From Alphaproteobacteria bacterium UBA6544 (lineage in GTDB: Bacteria > Pseudomonadota > Alphaproteobacteria > UBA8366), in the NCBI GenBank assembly GCA_002434595.1, contig DJKK01000065.1, positions 16,140 to 29,816 of the forward strand: DNA of 13,677 nucleotides. Direction: 5' to 3'. The notes under the pieces are model-generated. The model saw only the letters and a program-made list of their open reading frames with translations. It made no database searches and was not told the DNA's origin. Both the position numbers and the translations under genes were made by a program. Shown here piece after piece: positions 6,738-13,494 of the stretch. Each line of letters opens with the position of its first letter. Position 1 is the stretch's first letter.

Positions 6738-6740
6738 TTT

Positions 6741-7805
6741 TCAGTATTTCTTCCGTAGACAGCCTATCAATTGCGCCACCGTCTCAGGATCGGTATTCTT
6801 GTCAACACCATGGCCAAGATTGAATATATGCGGCCGATCACGACACGCTTCAACAATCCGGTCGACTGATCGCGCCATTCCATCGCCGCCGGACAGCAAG
6901 TAGGCCGGATCAATGTTTCCCTGGACGGGCATGCCAGATGGTAAGTTCGCCATTGCCCAATCAAGAGGTACGGACACATCCAGTGAAACGGCGGTCAAAC
7001 CAGTCTCCTCCGCGAAAACCGGGTACATCGGTCCCGCACCGCGTGGAAACCCAATGATTGGAATCTCCGGCCAATTTGCTCTCACACCCTCCACAACGCG
7101 CCGAACCGGATCAATTACCCATGTTTTGAACTCCGTGGCGGGCAGAACACCCGCGTGACTCTCGAAAATCTGCAAAGCGTCAACGCCTGCCGCGGCCTGA
7201 GCGGACAGATGACGTATGGTGGCTTCTACAAGAAGATCGATCAGTTTCTCAAAGCCTTCCGGATCGCCATAACTGAAGGACTTTACCGCATGAAAGTCTC
7301 GGGTTATCCCTCCTTCGACCATGTAACAGGCTACCGTCCATGGTGCCCCAGAAAAACCGATCAACGCGGTTTCGTCTCCAAGCTCCCGAGCCAACCGACG
7401 CACCGTCTCATAAACGGGCGCCAAGACCTCGTCGAAGCCCGCCATCGATAACATTCCAGCTTGGTCCACATCTCTCACCGGTGTTAGAACAGGGCCCGTA
7501 CCTTCGATGAATGAGACATCCTGTCCCAGACCATCCGGTACCACGAGAATGTCAGAGAATAAGATTGCCGCATCAAAGCCATAGCGCTCGATTGGCTGTA
7601 GTGTCACTTCGACCGCAAAATCCGGCGTATAGCACAAATCCAAAAAGCCACCGGCCCGTTTTCGGGACTGCCGATACTCTGGCAGATAACGACCTGCTTG
7701 GCGCATAAGCCAAATTGGTGGCGGATCGTGTCTTTCCCCACTGAGAACCCTGAGAAAAGGTTTTGCCATTGAATGCGAATTCCATTCTGGTGAATACGAA
7801 ACCAT
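6741..7805 (-). CDS. hemE: Uroporphyrinogen decarboxylase (HemE)
   Basis: The product decarboxylates uroporphyrinogen III to coproporphyrinogen III. The diagnostic LMRQAGRYLPEYR lies at 33-45, and the rest follows the HemE barrel, including GFSGAPWTVACYMVEG, ALQIFESHAGVL and FNLGHGVDKNTDPE near the end. Length is 354 residues from the chosen start. The ATG at 7805 has GGAG five bases upstream. An internal ATG at 7769 (MAKPFLRVL) gives 342 residues and matches the point where homology begins, but its ribosome site is weaker. The frame stays open upstream to 7889, but that extension is unlike any HemE and overlaps the origin region. It is the first gene of hemE-hemH-hemJ and the gene that borders the origin in Alphaproteobacteria. 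Confidence 0.96.
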   Translation of the reverse strand: MVSYSPEWNSHSMAKPFLRVLSGERHDPPPIWLMRQAGRYLPEYRQSRKRAGGFLDLCYTPDFAVEVTLQPIERYGFDAAILFSDILVVPDGLGQDVSFIEGTGPVLTPVRDVDQAGMLSMAGFDEVLAPVYETVRRLARELGDETALIGFSGAPWTVACYMVEGGITRDFHAVKSFSYGDPEGFEKLIDLLVEATIRHLSAQAAAGVDALQIFESHAGVLPATEFKTWVIDPVRRVVEGVRANWPEIPIIGFPRGAGPMYPVFAEETGLTAVSLDVSVPLDWAMANLPSGMPVQGNIDPAYLLSGGDGMARSVDRIVEACRDRPHIFNLGHGVDKNTDPETVAQLIGCLRKKY

Positions 7806-7859
7806 CAAGTCTCCATACAAACTTAAATGAATCAATAAAAGGAGGTTGTAGTAGTGTCG

Positions 7860-7882
7860 ATGGGGAAAACATGATTCCCCAT
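7860..7882. repeat. Inverted repeat at the hemE side of the origin gap
   Basis: ATGGGGAA (7860-7867) and TTCCCCAT (7875-7882) form a perfect 8-bp dyad with a 7-base loop that includes a GATTC methylation site. It sits about 55 bases upstream of the hemE start, so it could be an operator, a leader hairpin or an origin protein site. Confidence 0.55.
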
Positions 7883-8125
7883 TATTCAATTAAAAACTTT
7901 TGTTGATCAGGCTTCTCTAGAAAGGTTTGTTGATGAAATCGGTATAGAATTCCTAACTTATTGTAAACACGTAAAAGTTATTGAAAATAATGCTCTCTTT
8001 TCGATAATAGGCAGCGTACATTTCAAACGATTCATAAAGAAATCGTCATTGATTTATCAACCTGTCGAAAACCAGGGTATGGGATGTGCGTCAGCGAGGA
8101 CTGAACCTCTGGCGTGAAATGGTTC

Positions 8126-8134
8126 TGTGGATAA
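8126..8134 (-). promoter_or_regulatory. DnaA box, perfect consensus
   Basis: The complement reads TTATCCACA, the strict DnaA 9-mer. It is 33 bases before the ppsR start. A second 9-mer, TTATGCAGA (8142-8150, plus strand), differs at one position and points the opposite way. GATAAT within the first box could serve as the -10 of a ppsR promoter, although no good -35 box is seen. Confidence 0.75.
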
Positions 8135-8167
8135 TATGGCGTTATGCAGAAATTATCCGGAGCATCC

Positions 8168-8989
8168 ATGAAGGCTTTTCATCTTCATTTAGTCTCGGAC
8201 GCTACCGGCGAAACGGTTCATAGTGTCGCCCGCGCCTGTTTTGTCCAATTCGAGGGGATAGAGCCCGTCGAACATCATTGGCCGCTCGTACGTACCAAAG
8301 GACAAATCGAAAAGATACTCCGCAATATAGAAGAGAATCCGGGTATCGTTCTGTTCACCATCGTCAAAGAGGAACTGCGCACTGCGCTCGAGATTGGCTG
8401 TGGCCGTCTCTATATCCCATGTATTTCGGTCCTTGATCCGGTTATCCATGCTCTTACGGCCTTCCTCGGTTTCGAAAGCAGTGGAAAATCCGGTCGTCAG
8501 CATACGTTGGATGCTGATTATTTCGATCGAATCGACGCAATGACCTATACGTTGAATCACGATGACGGTCAGTCGACACATGATCTTGGCGACGCTGATA
8601 TCATATTGGTCGGGGTATCGCGTACCTCGAAGACGCCAACATGTATTTACTTGGCGAACCGCGGTCTAAAAGCGGCCAACGTCCCTATCGTTCCGAATAT
8701 CAAGCTACCGCCGATATTCGACACTCTGAACGGCGTTTCAGGTCCCTTGATTGTCGGACTAACGACAGATCCGCGCCGTCTCGTACAAGTGCGCCGCAAT
8801 AGACTTCGACTGCTCGATCATGATGCAGATACGGATTATGTCGATCCGGAAACGGTGCGCGACGAAGTAGCAACAGCCCGTCGACTGTTTGGCGAACGTG
8901 ATTGGCCTGTCATCGATGTCACGCGACGGTCCATCGAAGAGACTGCCGCAACAATTCTCCAAATTCTCGATCGGGACCGTGAGCGTTAA
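8168..8989 (+). CDS. ppsR: Pyruvate dikinase regulatory protein (PpsR/PDRP, DUF299)
   Basis: A 273-residue DUF299 protein beginning MKAFHLHLVSDATGETVHSV. The P-loop-like motif GVSRTSKT is at 149-156, and the flanking DLGDADIILVG and IYLANRGLKAANVPIVP text is typical. The family are bifunctional kinase/pyrophosphorylases that switch phosphoenolpyruvate synthase or pyruvate phosphate dikinase off and on by ADP-dependent threonine phosphorylation and phosphate-dependent removal. Which of the two is the target cannot be read here. The ATG at 8168 has GGAG (8159-8162) at good spacing and matches the family start. An in-frame ATG at 8144 adds eight unlike residues. It is the first gene right of the origin and its stop overlaps the maf start by one base (TAATG). 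Confidence 0.94.
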   Translation: MKAFHLHLVSDATGETVHSVARACFVQFEGIEPVEHHWPLVRTKGQIEKILRNIEENPGIVLFTIVKEELRTALEIGCGRLYIPCISVLDPVIHALTAFLGFESSGKSGRQHTLDADYFDRIDAMTYTLNHDDGQSTHDLGDADIILVGVSRTSKTPTCIYLANRGLKAANVPIVPNIKLPPIFDTLNGVSGPLIVGLTTDPRRLVQVRRNRLRLLDHDADTDYVDPETVRDEVATARRLFGERDWPVIDVTRRSIEETAATILQILDRDRER

Positions 8990-9591
8990 TGCCTCATACA
9001 GAAATTGTTCTCGCCTCGGCTAGCCAGTCGCGCGCTGCCCTATTGGAGGGGGCGGGGCTTGATGTCCTGATTCGTCCCGCGGATATAGATGAGAAAGTGA
9101 TCAAGGAAGAATGCCGCCGTGACGATCTTGACGTCGCAACCACCGCTTCACGTCTTGCATGGGAAAAGTCTGAAAAAATATCGAACCTGTTACCGAACGC
9201 CGTTGTTATTGGAGCTGATCAGATGCTTGATTGTGATGGAGATTGGCTGGATAAGCCGGTCGACATGAATGCAGCCGCAGAATCGTTACGTCTCTTGCGC
9301 GGCCAGAAACATGAGCTTGTGACTTCTGTAAGTATTACGTGCGCAGGCCAAGAACGTTGGCATCACACGGATCGCGCAACACTTGTAATGCGCGAGTTTT
9401 CAGACGAATTTCTTCAAGAATATCTTGACCGGATTGGCGAGGCAGCATTGTCGTCCGTCGGCGCCTATCAACTGGAAGGCCTGGGCGCTCAACTATTCGA
9501 GCGTATCGACGGCGATTACTTCACGATTCTCGGATTGCCCCTCCTTCCTGTGCTCGATTATCTTCGCGATGAAGGAGCTCTTTCGACATGA
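8989..9591 (+). CDS. maf: Maf-family nucleoside triphosphate pyrophosphatase
   Basis: A 200-residue Maf/Ham1-like enzyme. It shows LASASQSR (8-15), the phosphate-contacting N-terminal motif, ADIDE (31-35), the catalytic GADQ (75-78) and DKP (88-90). Near the end it reads SSVGAYQLEGLGAQLFERIDGDYFTILGLPL in two conserved pieces (about 155-165 and 166-184). GADQ and the LEG-G--LFERI-G pattern are closer to the YceF type (7-methyl-GTP hydrolysis) than to the dTTP/UTP type with GADT, but substrate choice is inference. It sits inside the ppsR-maf-aroE-coaE-dnaQ operon with a 1-base overlap upstream and a 4-base ATGA overlap with aroE. Confidence 0.93.
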   Translation: MPHTEIVLASASQSRAALLEGAGLDVLIRPADIDEKVIKEECRRDDLDVATTASRLAWEKSEKISNLLPNAVVIGADQMLDCDGDWLDKPVDMNAAAESLRLLRGQKHELVTSVSITCAGQERWHHTDRATLVMREFSDEFLQEYLDRIGEAALSSVGAYQLEGLGAQLFERIDGDYFTILGLPLLPVLDYLRDEGALST

Positions 9592-10433
9592 TGCTGACCG
9601 GCCAAGCAAAACTAGCTGGTGTCATGGGGTGGCCGATCTCGCATTCCCGATCGCCTATGCTGCACGCATATTGGTTGAACGAATACGGTATCGACGCGGC
9701 TTATTTGCCGTTCTCTGTCGATCCAGCAAGCTTGGAGGTAGCTTTACGTGCGCTGCCTGCCCTTGGCATCGCGGGTACCAATCTCACCGTTCCGCATAAA
9801 GAGGCGGCGCTCGAAATTTGCGATCACGTTGACGAAGCTGCTAGACATATAGGCGCCGTCAATACGGTCGTTGTCCAATCTGATGGTTCGCTTTTCGGCA
9901 GCAATACAGATGCATTTGGGTTCATTGAGAATCTAAAAGCGGAAAGTAGCTGGCAAGCGAACAACGGACCTGCCGTCATCCTCGGAGCCGGCGGTGCGGC
10001 TCGGGCCGTCGTGTCCGCATTGGTTGCCGAGGGCGTCGCCGAAATACGTATCGCAAACCGTACCTTTGAGCGTGCGCGCGCTTTGGCCGATGCGTTTGGA
10101 AGTGCCTGCCAACCGCTCAATTGGTCCGACACTTCAGAATCATTTCGGCAATCTGCGTTGCTTGTAAATACGACAACGCTCGGGATGACGGGGCAACCTC
10201 GGCTTAACCTACCGCTCGATACGCTGCCGATTACGGCGGTCGTGAATGATATTGTCTATGCGCCGTTGGAGACTGATTTGCTAAAGGTGGCTGCAATGCG
10301 AGGCAACCCCGTTGTTGATGGTCTCGGGATGCTGCTGCATCAAGCGCGCCCCGGCTTTGCCGCTTGGTTCGGCCGCGAGCCGGACGTCACATCGGGCCTT
10401 CGCAAACATATTCTCGCGGGCCTCATCGCATGA
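9588..10433 (+). CDS. aroE: Shikimate dehydrogenase (NADP+)
   Basis: A 281-residue AroE that reduces 3-dehydroshikimate to shikimate in aromatic amino-acid synthesis. The substrate-binding domain has SHSRSP (18-23) and NLTVPHK (65-71) with catalytic Lys71. Asp108 in SNTDAFGF is the partner residue. The NADP domain has GAGGAAR (133-139) and the phosphate-binding NRT (157-159). VVDGLGMLLHQA near the end is also typical. The start ATG at 9588 overlaps the maf stop (ATGA). A second ATG follows at once at 9591, so the exact first residue is uncertain by one codon. Its own stop overlaps the coaE start in the same way, pointing to translational coupling through the operon. Confidence 0.97.
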   Translation: MMLTGQAKLAGVMGWPISHSRSPMLHAYWLNEYGIDAAYLPFSVDPASLEVALRALPALGIAGTNLTVPHKEAALEICDHVDEAARHIGAVNTVVVQSDGSLFGSNTDAFGFIENLKAESSWQANNGPAVILGAGGAARAVVSALVAEGVAEIRIANRTFERARALADAFGSACQPLNWSDTSESFRQSALLVNTTTLGMTGQPRLNLPLDTLPITAVVNDIVYAPLETDLLKVAAMRGNPVVDGLGMLLHQARPGFAAWFGREPDVTSGLRKHILAGLIA

Positions 10434-11044
10434 TCGTCCTGGGTCTGACTGGCTCTATTGGCATGGGAAAGAGTACTGCGGCCAATATGCTACGCCGGCT
10501 CCGCGTCCCGGTGAGTGATGCGGATGCGGTTGTCCATGATTTGATCGGACTGGGCGGTGCCGCTGTCGCCGCCGTCGACAACGCGTTTCCAGACGTAGTG
10601 TCGAACGGCGCTGTCGACCGTGCGGCCCTCGGTGCTCGCGTTTTTGGCGATGCGGCCGCACTGAAACGTCTGGAGAATATCCTCCATCCACTTGTAGAGG
10701 CGGCTCGGGATCGCTTCCTCAAACAGTCACGGCGCGCCCGTATACCGGTAGTAGCGCTTGATATTCCGCTTTTGTACGAGGTAGCTGCGGACGAACTCTG
10801 CAACGCCACGATCGTGGTGACCGCACCCCTCTTTATTCAATCCGGGCGCGTGCTCGCCCGGCCCAATATGACACAAGAGAAGCTTAACGACATTCTTAGC
10901 CGGCAAATGTCCGACCGAGAAAAGCGCCGCCGGGCAACCTTTGTAATTCCTTCTGGAACCGGCCGCCGGGCAACCTTGCAAGCGCTGTCACGGATCGTCA
11001 GACTGGCGCGGAAAGGTCGACTGTTCCCAACCCGGAGGAAATAG
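10430..11044 (+). CDS. coaE: Dephospho-CoA kinase
   Basis: A 204-residue CoaE, which phosphorylates dephospho-CoA in the last step of coenzyme A synthesis. It starts MIVLGLTGSIGMGKSTAANML. The P-loop GSIGMGKS is at 8-15, the acidic DAD (30-32) follows, and LEN-LHP and VALDIPLLYE blocks are in their normal places. The start ATG at 10430 overlaps the aroE stop as ATGA and matches the family N-terminus. The frame is open further upstream to 10364, but those 22 residues are inside aroE and unlike CoaE. The C-terminus is arginine- and lysine-rich. It is 3 bp before dnaQ, whose strong ribosome site lies in the last codons of coaE. Confidence 0.96.
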   Translation: MIVLGLTGSIGMGKSTAANMLRRLRVPVSDADAVVHDLIGLGGAAVAAVDNAFPDVVSNGAVDRAALGARVFGDAAALKRLENILHPLVEAARDRFLKQSRRARIPVVALDIPLLYEVAADELCNATIVVTAPLFIQSGRVLARPNMTQEKLNDILSRQMSDREKRRRATFVIPSGTGRRATLQALSRIVRLARKGRLFPTRRK

Positions 11045-11047
11045 ACT

Positions 11048-11725
11048 TTGCGCGAAGTCGTTCTTGATACAGAAACAACTGGATTGAACCCGCGCAGTGG
11101 AGACCGCCTAGTTGAAATAGGATGTGTCGAGCTCGACAATCATGTGCCAACCGGCCGAACCTATCACCAATATGTAAATCCCGAACGCGATATGCCGGAC
11201 GAGGCTTTTGCCGTTCATGGCCTTTCAGAGGCCTTTCTTGCGACGCACCCGACATTTTCTGAAGTGGTTGATGGATTTCTTGAGTTCATCGGAGACGCGG
11301 AACTCGTCATTCATAATGCTGCATTCGATCTGGGATTCATCAACGCCGAACTGGAACGGTTAGGCTACTCGGGCATTGATTCGGGTCAAGCGATCGACAC
11401 TGTACAGATCGCGCGCAGCAAATATCCCAGCGCACAGGCGAGCCTCGACGCGCTTTGCCGCCGCTTCGAGATCGATTTATCCGCCCGCACGAAGCATGGG
11501 GCCTTGCTAGACGCCGAGTTACTGGCCGATGTCTATCTCGAATTGGTGGGTGGCCGGCAGCCCGGTTTGGAGTTGGCCGCGGAAAAGAAGTTGGCGGTTG
11601 AACGCAGTGACCGCGCTCGCAACATCCCTGCGCGTCCGGCTCGTCCCCATGAGCCCAGCGACCACGAAGCATTGGCGCATGAAGCCTTTTTGAAAAAACT
11701 CACGGACCCAATCTGGCGGGACTGA
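11048..11725 (+). CDS. dnaQ: DNA polymerase III epsilon subunit, 3'-5' proofreading exonuclease
   Basis: A 225-residue DnaQ. The DEDDh exonuclease motifs are complete: ExoI DTETTG (7-12, D7 and E9), ExoII HNAAFDLGFI (89-98, D94) and ExoIII KHGALLDAELLADVY (149-163, H150 and D155). The C-terminal third is variable and ends in EAFLKKLTDPIWRD, the part expected to contact the polymerase alpha subunit. Translation starts at TTG (11048). It is supported by a full GGAGGAA (11034-11040) with a 7-base spacer and by the position of D7. It closes the ppsR to dnaQ operon. Only 9 bp separate its stop from the convergent secB stop, and no terminator hairpin is visible between them. Confidence 0.96.
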   Translation: MREVVLDTETTGLNPRSGDRLVEIGCVELDNHVPTGRTYHQYVNPERDMPDEAFAVHGLSEAFLATHPTFSEVVDGFLEFIGDAELVIHNAAFDLGFINAELERLGYSGIDSGQAIDTVQIARSKYPSAQASLDALCRRFEIDLSARTKHGALLDAELLADVYLELVGGRQPGLELAAEKKLAVERSDRARNIPARPARPHEPSDHEALAHEAFLKKLTDPIWRD

Positions 11726-11734
11726 CGAGCCGAG

Positions 11735-12223
11735 CTACTGCGCTTTGGCGGCTTGCTCCGCTGTCTGGCGATACATTTCCACGAAGTCAACCGGCTGAAG
11801 AAGAAAGGGCGGAAATCCGCCCTCGTTCACTGCATTGGCAACTACCGAACGGGCAAAGGGAAAAAGCAAACGCGGTATCTCAATCATGATGAACGCATGC
11901 AGGTGATCTTCCGGTATCTCCCCGACCGCCGCGATGGCGGCGTATTTGAGCTCGGTAATGAAAAGCGTAGAGCCGCCGACGGTGGCATTTACGTCGACGC
12001 TGAGTGTCACCTCAAATTGTTTTTCCGACAGCGGTTGCGCTTCGACTCCATAGTCGATCTTGATATTTGGCGCCTCGTTCTGCGGCGTGATAAACAACGC
12101 CGGTGAACCCGGGCTCTCGAAAGACAGATCCTTCACGTATTGATGGCTGATGTTGAGCGAGATATCGGCGCCGCCGCCTTCGCCATCCGCCTGTTCACCG
12201 TCCGTCTTTTGGTCTTCCGACAT
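11735..12223 (-). CDS. secB: SecB, protein-export chaperone
   Basis: A 162-residue SecB, slightly longer than the E. coli protein (155) because of an acidic, glycine-rich N-terminus (about 1-20). The core begins ISLNISHQYVKDLSFESP and continues with ITELKYAA, EIPRLLFPFARSVVANAV and EGGFPPFLLQPVDF, all diagnostic of SecB. The tetramer holds precursor proteins unfolded and delivers them to SecA. ATG at 12223 is chosen because GGAG lies 5 bases upstream. A GTG two codons earlier overlaps that ribosome site. It is the last gene of a minus-strand unit with fxsA and a histidine phosphatase, and faces dnaQ tail to tail. Confidence 0.96.
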   Translation of the reverse strand: MSEDQKTDGEQADGEGGGADISLNISHQYVKDLSFESPGSPALFITPQNEAPNIKIDYGVEAQPLSEKQFEVTLSVDVNATVGGSTLFITELKYAAIAAVGEIPEDHLHAFIMIEIPRLLFPFARSVVANAVNEGGFPPFLLQPVDFVEMYRQTAEQAAKAQ

Positions 12224-12256
12224 GTCCACTCCGCTCTTTTATGACGCCGCCGCCTG

Positions 12257-12826
12257 CTAACACGGAATATCCATCGGCACAACTGTACCGCCACCCGGAT
12301 GCGTGTCGTGTGGATCGTATTCCACCAGTTGCGCGTTGCCGACTGTGTGACCGGTCAGGCCCCGGATAAAACCCCAATGGCTGATAACCAAGACCTCCCG
12401 CCGATTGTCGGCCGCGATCTGGCGGTCACGAAAAGCACGGCAGCGAGCGTCGAGAGCCGCCTCTGTTTCCACTGGTGTTGGCCACCATTCTTCATCAACA
12501 TGGTCGAGATCGAGCGTGGGCCAAGCGTGGCGAAGCTCCGGACCGTTTGTGCCGATGTCGCAAGCAAATGCCGCGCGTTCGCCGATGCGCGTATCGACAT
12601 GGATCGGTACTGCGATCCGTTCCGCCACGATGCTCGCGGTTTCGATGGCCCGGGTATAGGGGCTCGTCAGAATATGAGAGATGCGGCGACCTTCGAGGTA
12701 GGCGCTCGCTTCGGCGACCTGATGGCGGCCAAGTGGCGTCAGTTTCGGATCGCGAATACCGGGATCCACGCGCGTGCGTTTGTACACGACATTGAACTCT
12801 GATTCACCATGCCGCATTAGGATCAC
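12257..12826 (-). CDS. Histidine phosphatase (phosphoglycerate mutase-like) family protein
   Basis: A 189-residue member of the histidine phosphatase superfamily. The catalytic LMRHGESEFN lies at 3-12 with the phospho-accepting His6. LTPLGRHQ (29-36), SPYTRAIETA (55-64) and the second catalytic histidine in VISHWGF (148-153) complete the active site. The substrate is unknown. Nothing shows whether it acts on glycolytic acids, sugar phosphates or other esters, and the short length favours a phosphatase over a mutase. It starts at GTG (12826), which overlaps the fxsA stop as GTGA, with a GGAG six bases upstream inside fxsA. It lies between fxsA and secB, 33 bp from secB, so the three are probably co-transcribed. 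Confidence 0.9.
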   Translation of the reverse strand: MILMRHGESEFNVVYKRTRVDPGIRDPKLTPLGRHQVAEASAYLEGRRISHILTSPYTRAIETASIVAERIAVPIHVDTRIGERAAFACDIGTNGPELRHAWPTLDLDHVDEEWWPTPVETEAALDARCRAFRDRQIAADNRREVLVISHWGFIRGLTGHTVGNAQLVEYDPHDTHPGGGTVVPMDIPC

Positions 12827-13338
12827 TTATCTCTCCCATCCTTGCGGTTGCAAATCCGGATGCCTGTTGGTTGATCTGGTTTCTCCCGCATTTCGGTGAA
12901 ATCTCCGTCGATGATTGTCGTCGAGCGATTGTCGTCACGAGTCGGACCAGTCGGAAAACCACCATTCATCTGGAACGCGCCGCGCCGTGACAACGTCTGC
13001 AAGATGCCGCCCGCAAGGATATTGCGAATTCCGGGAACAAAAAGCGCGAATCCTACGCAGTCGGTCAAAAATCCGGGTGTCAGCAAGAGCAGGCCGGCGG
13101 CCAATATGCAAATGCCGGCAAACAATTCACCCACCGGGGCTTCACCGCGGTCGAGGCTATTTTGAACCCGTACCAACGTTTGAAGGCCTTGATGGCGAAG
13201 CAAGGAAGTGCCAAGAAAAGCGGTCAGAACAACCATCCCAATCGTCGGCCACAAGCCGAATCGCTCTCCAGCTTCGACGAAGACGGCAACTTCGGCGATG
13301 GGAACGCTAATGAAAACGAGGAGAAGAATGACGGGCAT
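12823..13338 (-). CDS. fxsA: FxsA-family membrane protein
   Basis: A 171-residue FxsA protein. Hydrophobic segments are at about 3-22, 31-47 and 71-104. The family signature LTPGFLTD lies at 86-93, followed by GFALFVPGIR. The N-terminus has the usual IPIAE-like VPIAEVAVFVEAGERFG pattern. The C-terminal 50 residues are polar and carry TTIIDGDFTE, a motif often seen at the end of alphaproteobacterial FxsA (DGEF-like). In E. coli, excess FxsA relieves F-plasmid exclusion of phage T7. Its normal role is unknown. The ribosome site ahead of the ATG is weak (AAAGAG). It heads the unit with the histidine phosphatase and secB, and diverges from the Tim44-like gene across a 156-bp gap. Confidence 0.92.
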   Translation of the reverse strand: MPVILLLVFISVPIAEVAVFVEAGERFGLWPTIGMVVLTAFLGTSLLRHQGLQTLVRVQNSLDRGEAPVGELFAGICILAAGLLLLTPGFLTDCVGFALFVPGIRNILAGGILQTLSRRGAFQMNGGFPTGPTRDDNRSTTIIDGDFTEMREKPDQPTGIRICNRKDGRDK

Positions 13339-13494
13339 GCTTGCTCTTTGTGGGTGGAAGCCCTATCTAACAGAGGTTCTGGAGGACCCTGAAACGCTTG
13401 GTGACGCAAGATTTAATTTTACCTCTTCTAACCTAAGTGCGGAGGGGACCGTTCGCAACGGCGACGCCGTCCCAGAGCGCAGAAAGGGTGCCAA

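Larger units (their letters stand above)
7806..8167. other. oriC: Probable chromosomal replication origin (oriC)
   Basis: This is the gap between divergent hemE and ppsR, the position of the mapped origin in Caulobacter and the predicted one in Rickettsia and relatives. It is visibly richer in A+T than the flanking genes, above all at 7880-8060. It contains one perfect DnaA box (8126-8134), one box with a single mismatch (8142-8150), and weaker candidates at 7882-7890, 7978-7986, 8001-8009 and 8054-8062. It also holds three GANTC methylation sites (7829, 7873, 8029). Short dyads are at 7860-7882, 7954-7980 and 8027-8046. TTTGTTGAT occurs twice, 27 bp apart (7899 and 7926). Flanking genes read outward. 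I found no TTAA-N7-TTAA CtrA site. Few strong DnaA boxes are visible, so the call leans on synteny. Confidence 0.75.

Noticed and set aside
7806..7889. Extended HemE start at 7889 adding 28 residues
   Set aside because: The extension is unlike HemE N-termini, overlaps the origin dyad, and lacks a ribosome site; the ATG at 7805 has GGAG.
7806..8167. CtrA boxes (TTAA-N7-TTAA) as in the Caulobacter origin
   Set aside because: Several TTAA words occur, but none has a second TTAA at 7-base spacing.
10364..10429. Longer CoaE start at 10364
   Set aside because: It would lie inside aroE. The ATG at 10430 matches the family start and shows ATGA coupling.
13339..13494. Hairpin GGGAC...GTCCC before the Tim44-like gene as a riboswitch or tRNA
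   Set aside because: Only five pairs support it, with no cloverleaf or known riboswitch core. The gap probably just holds divergent promoters.
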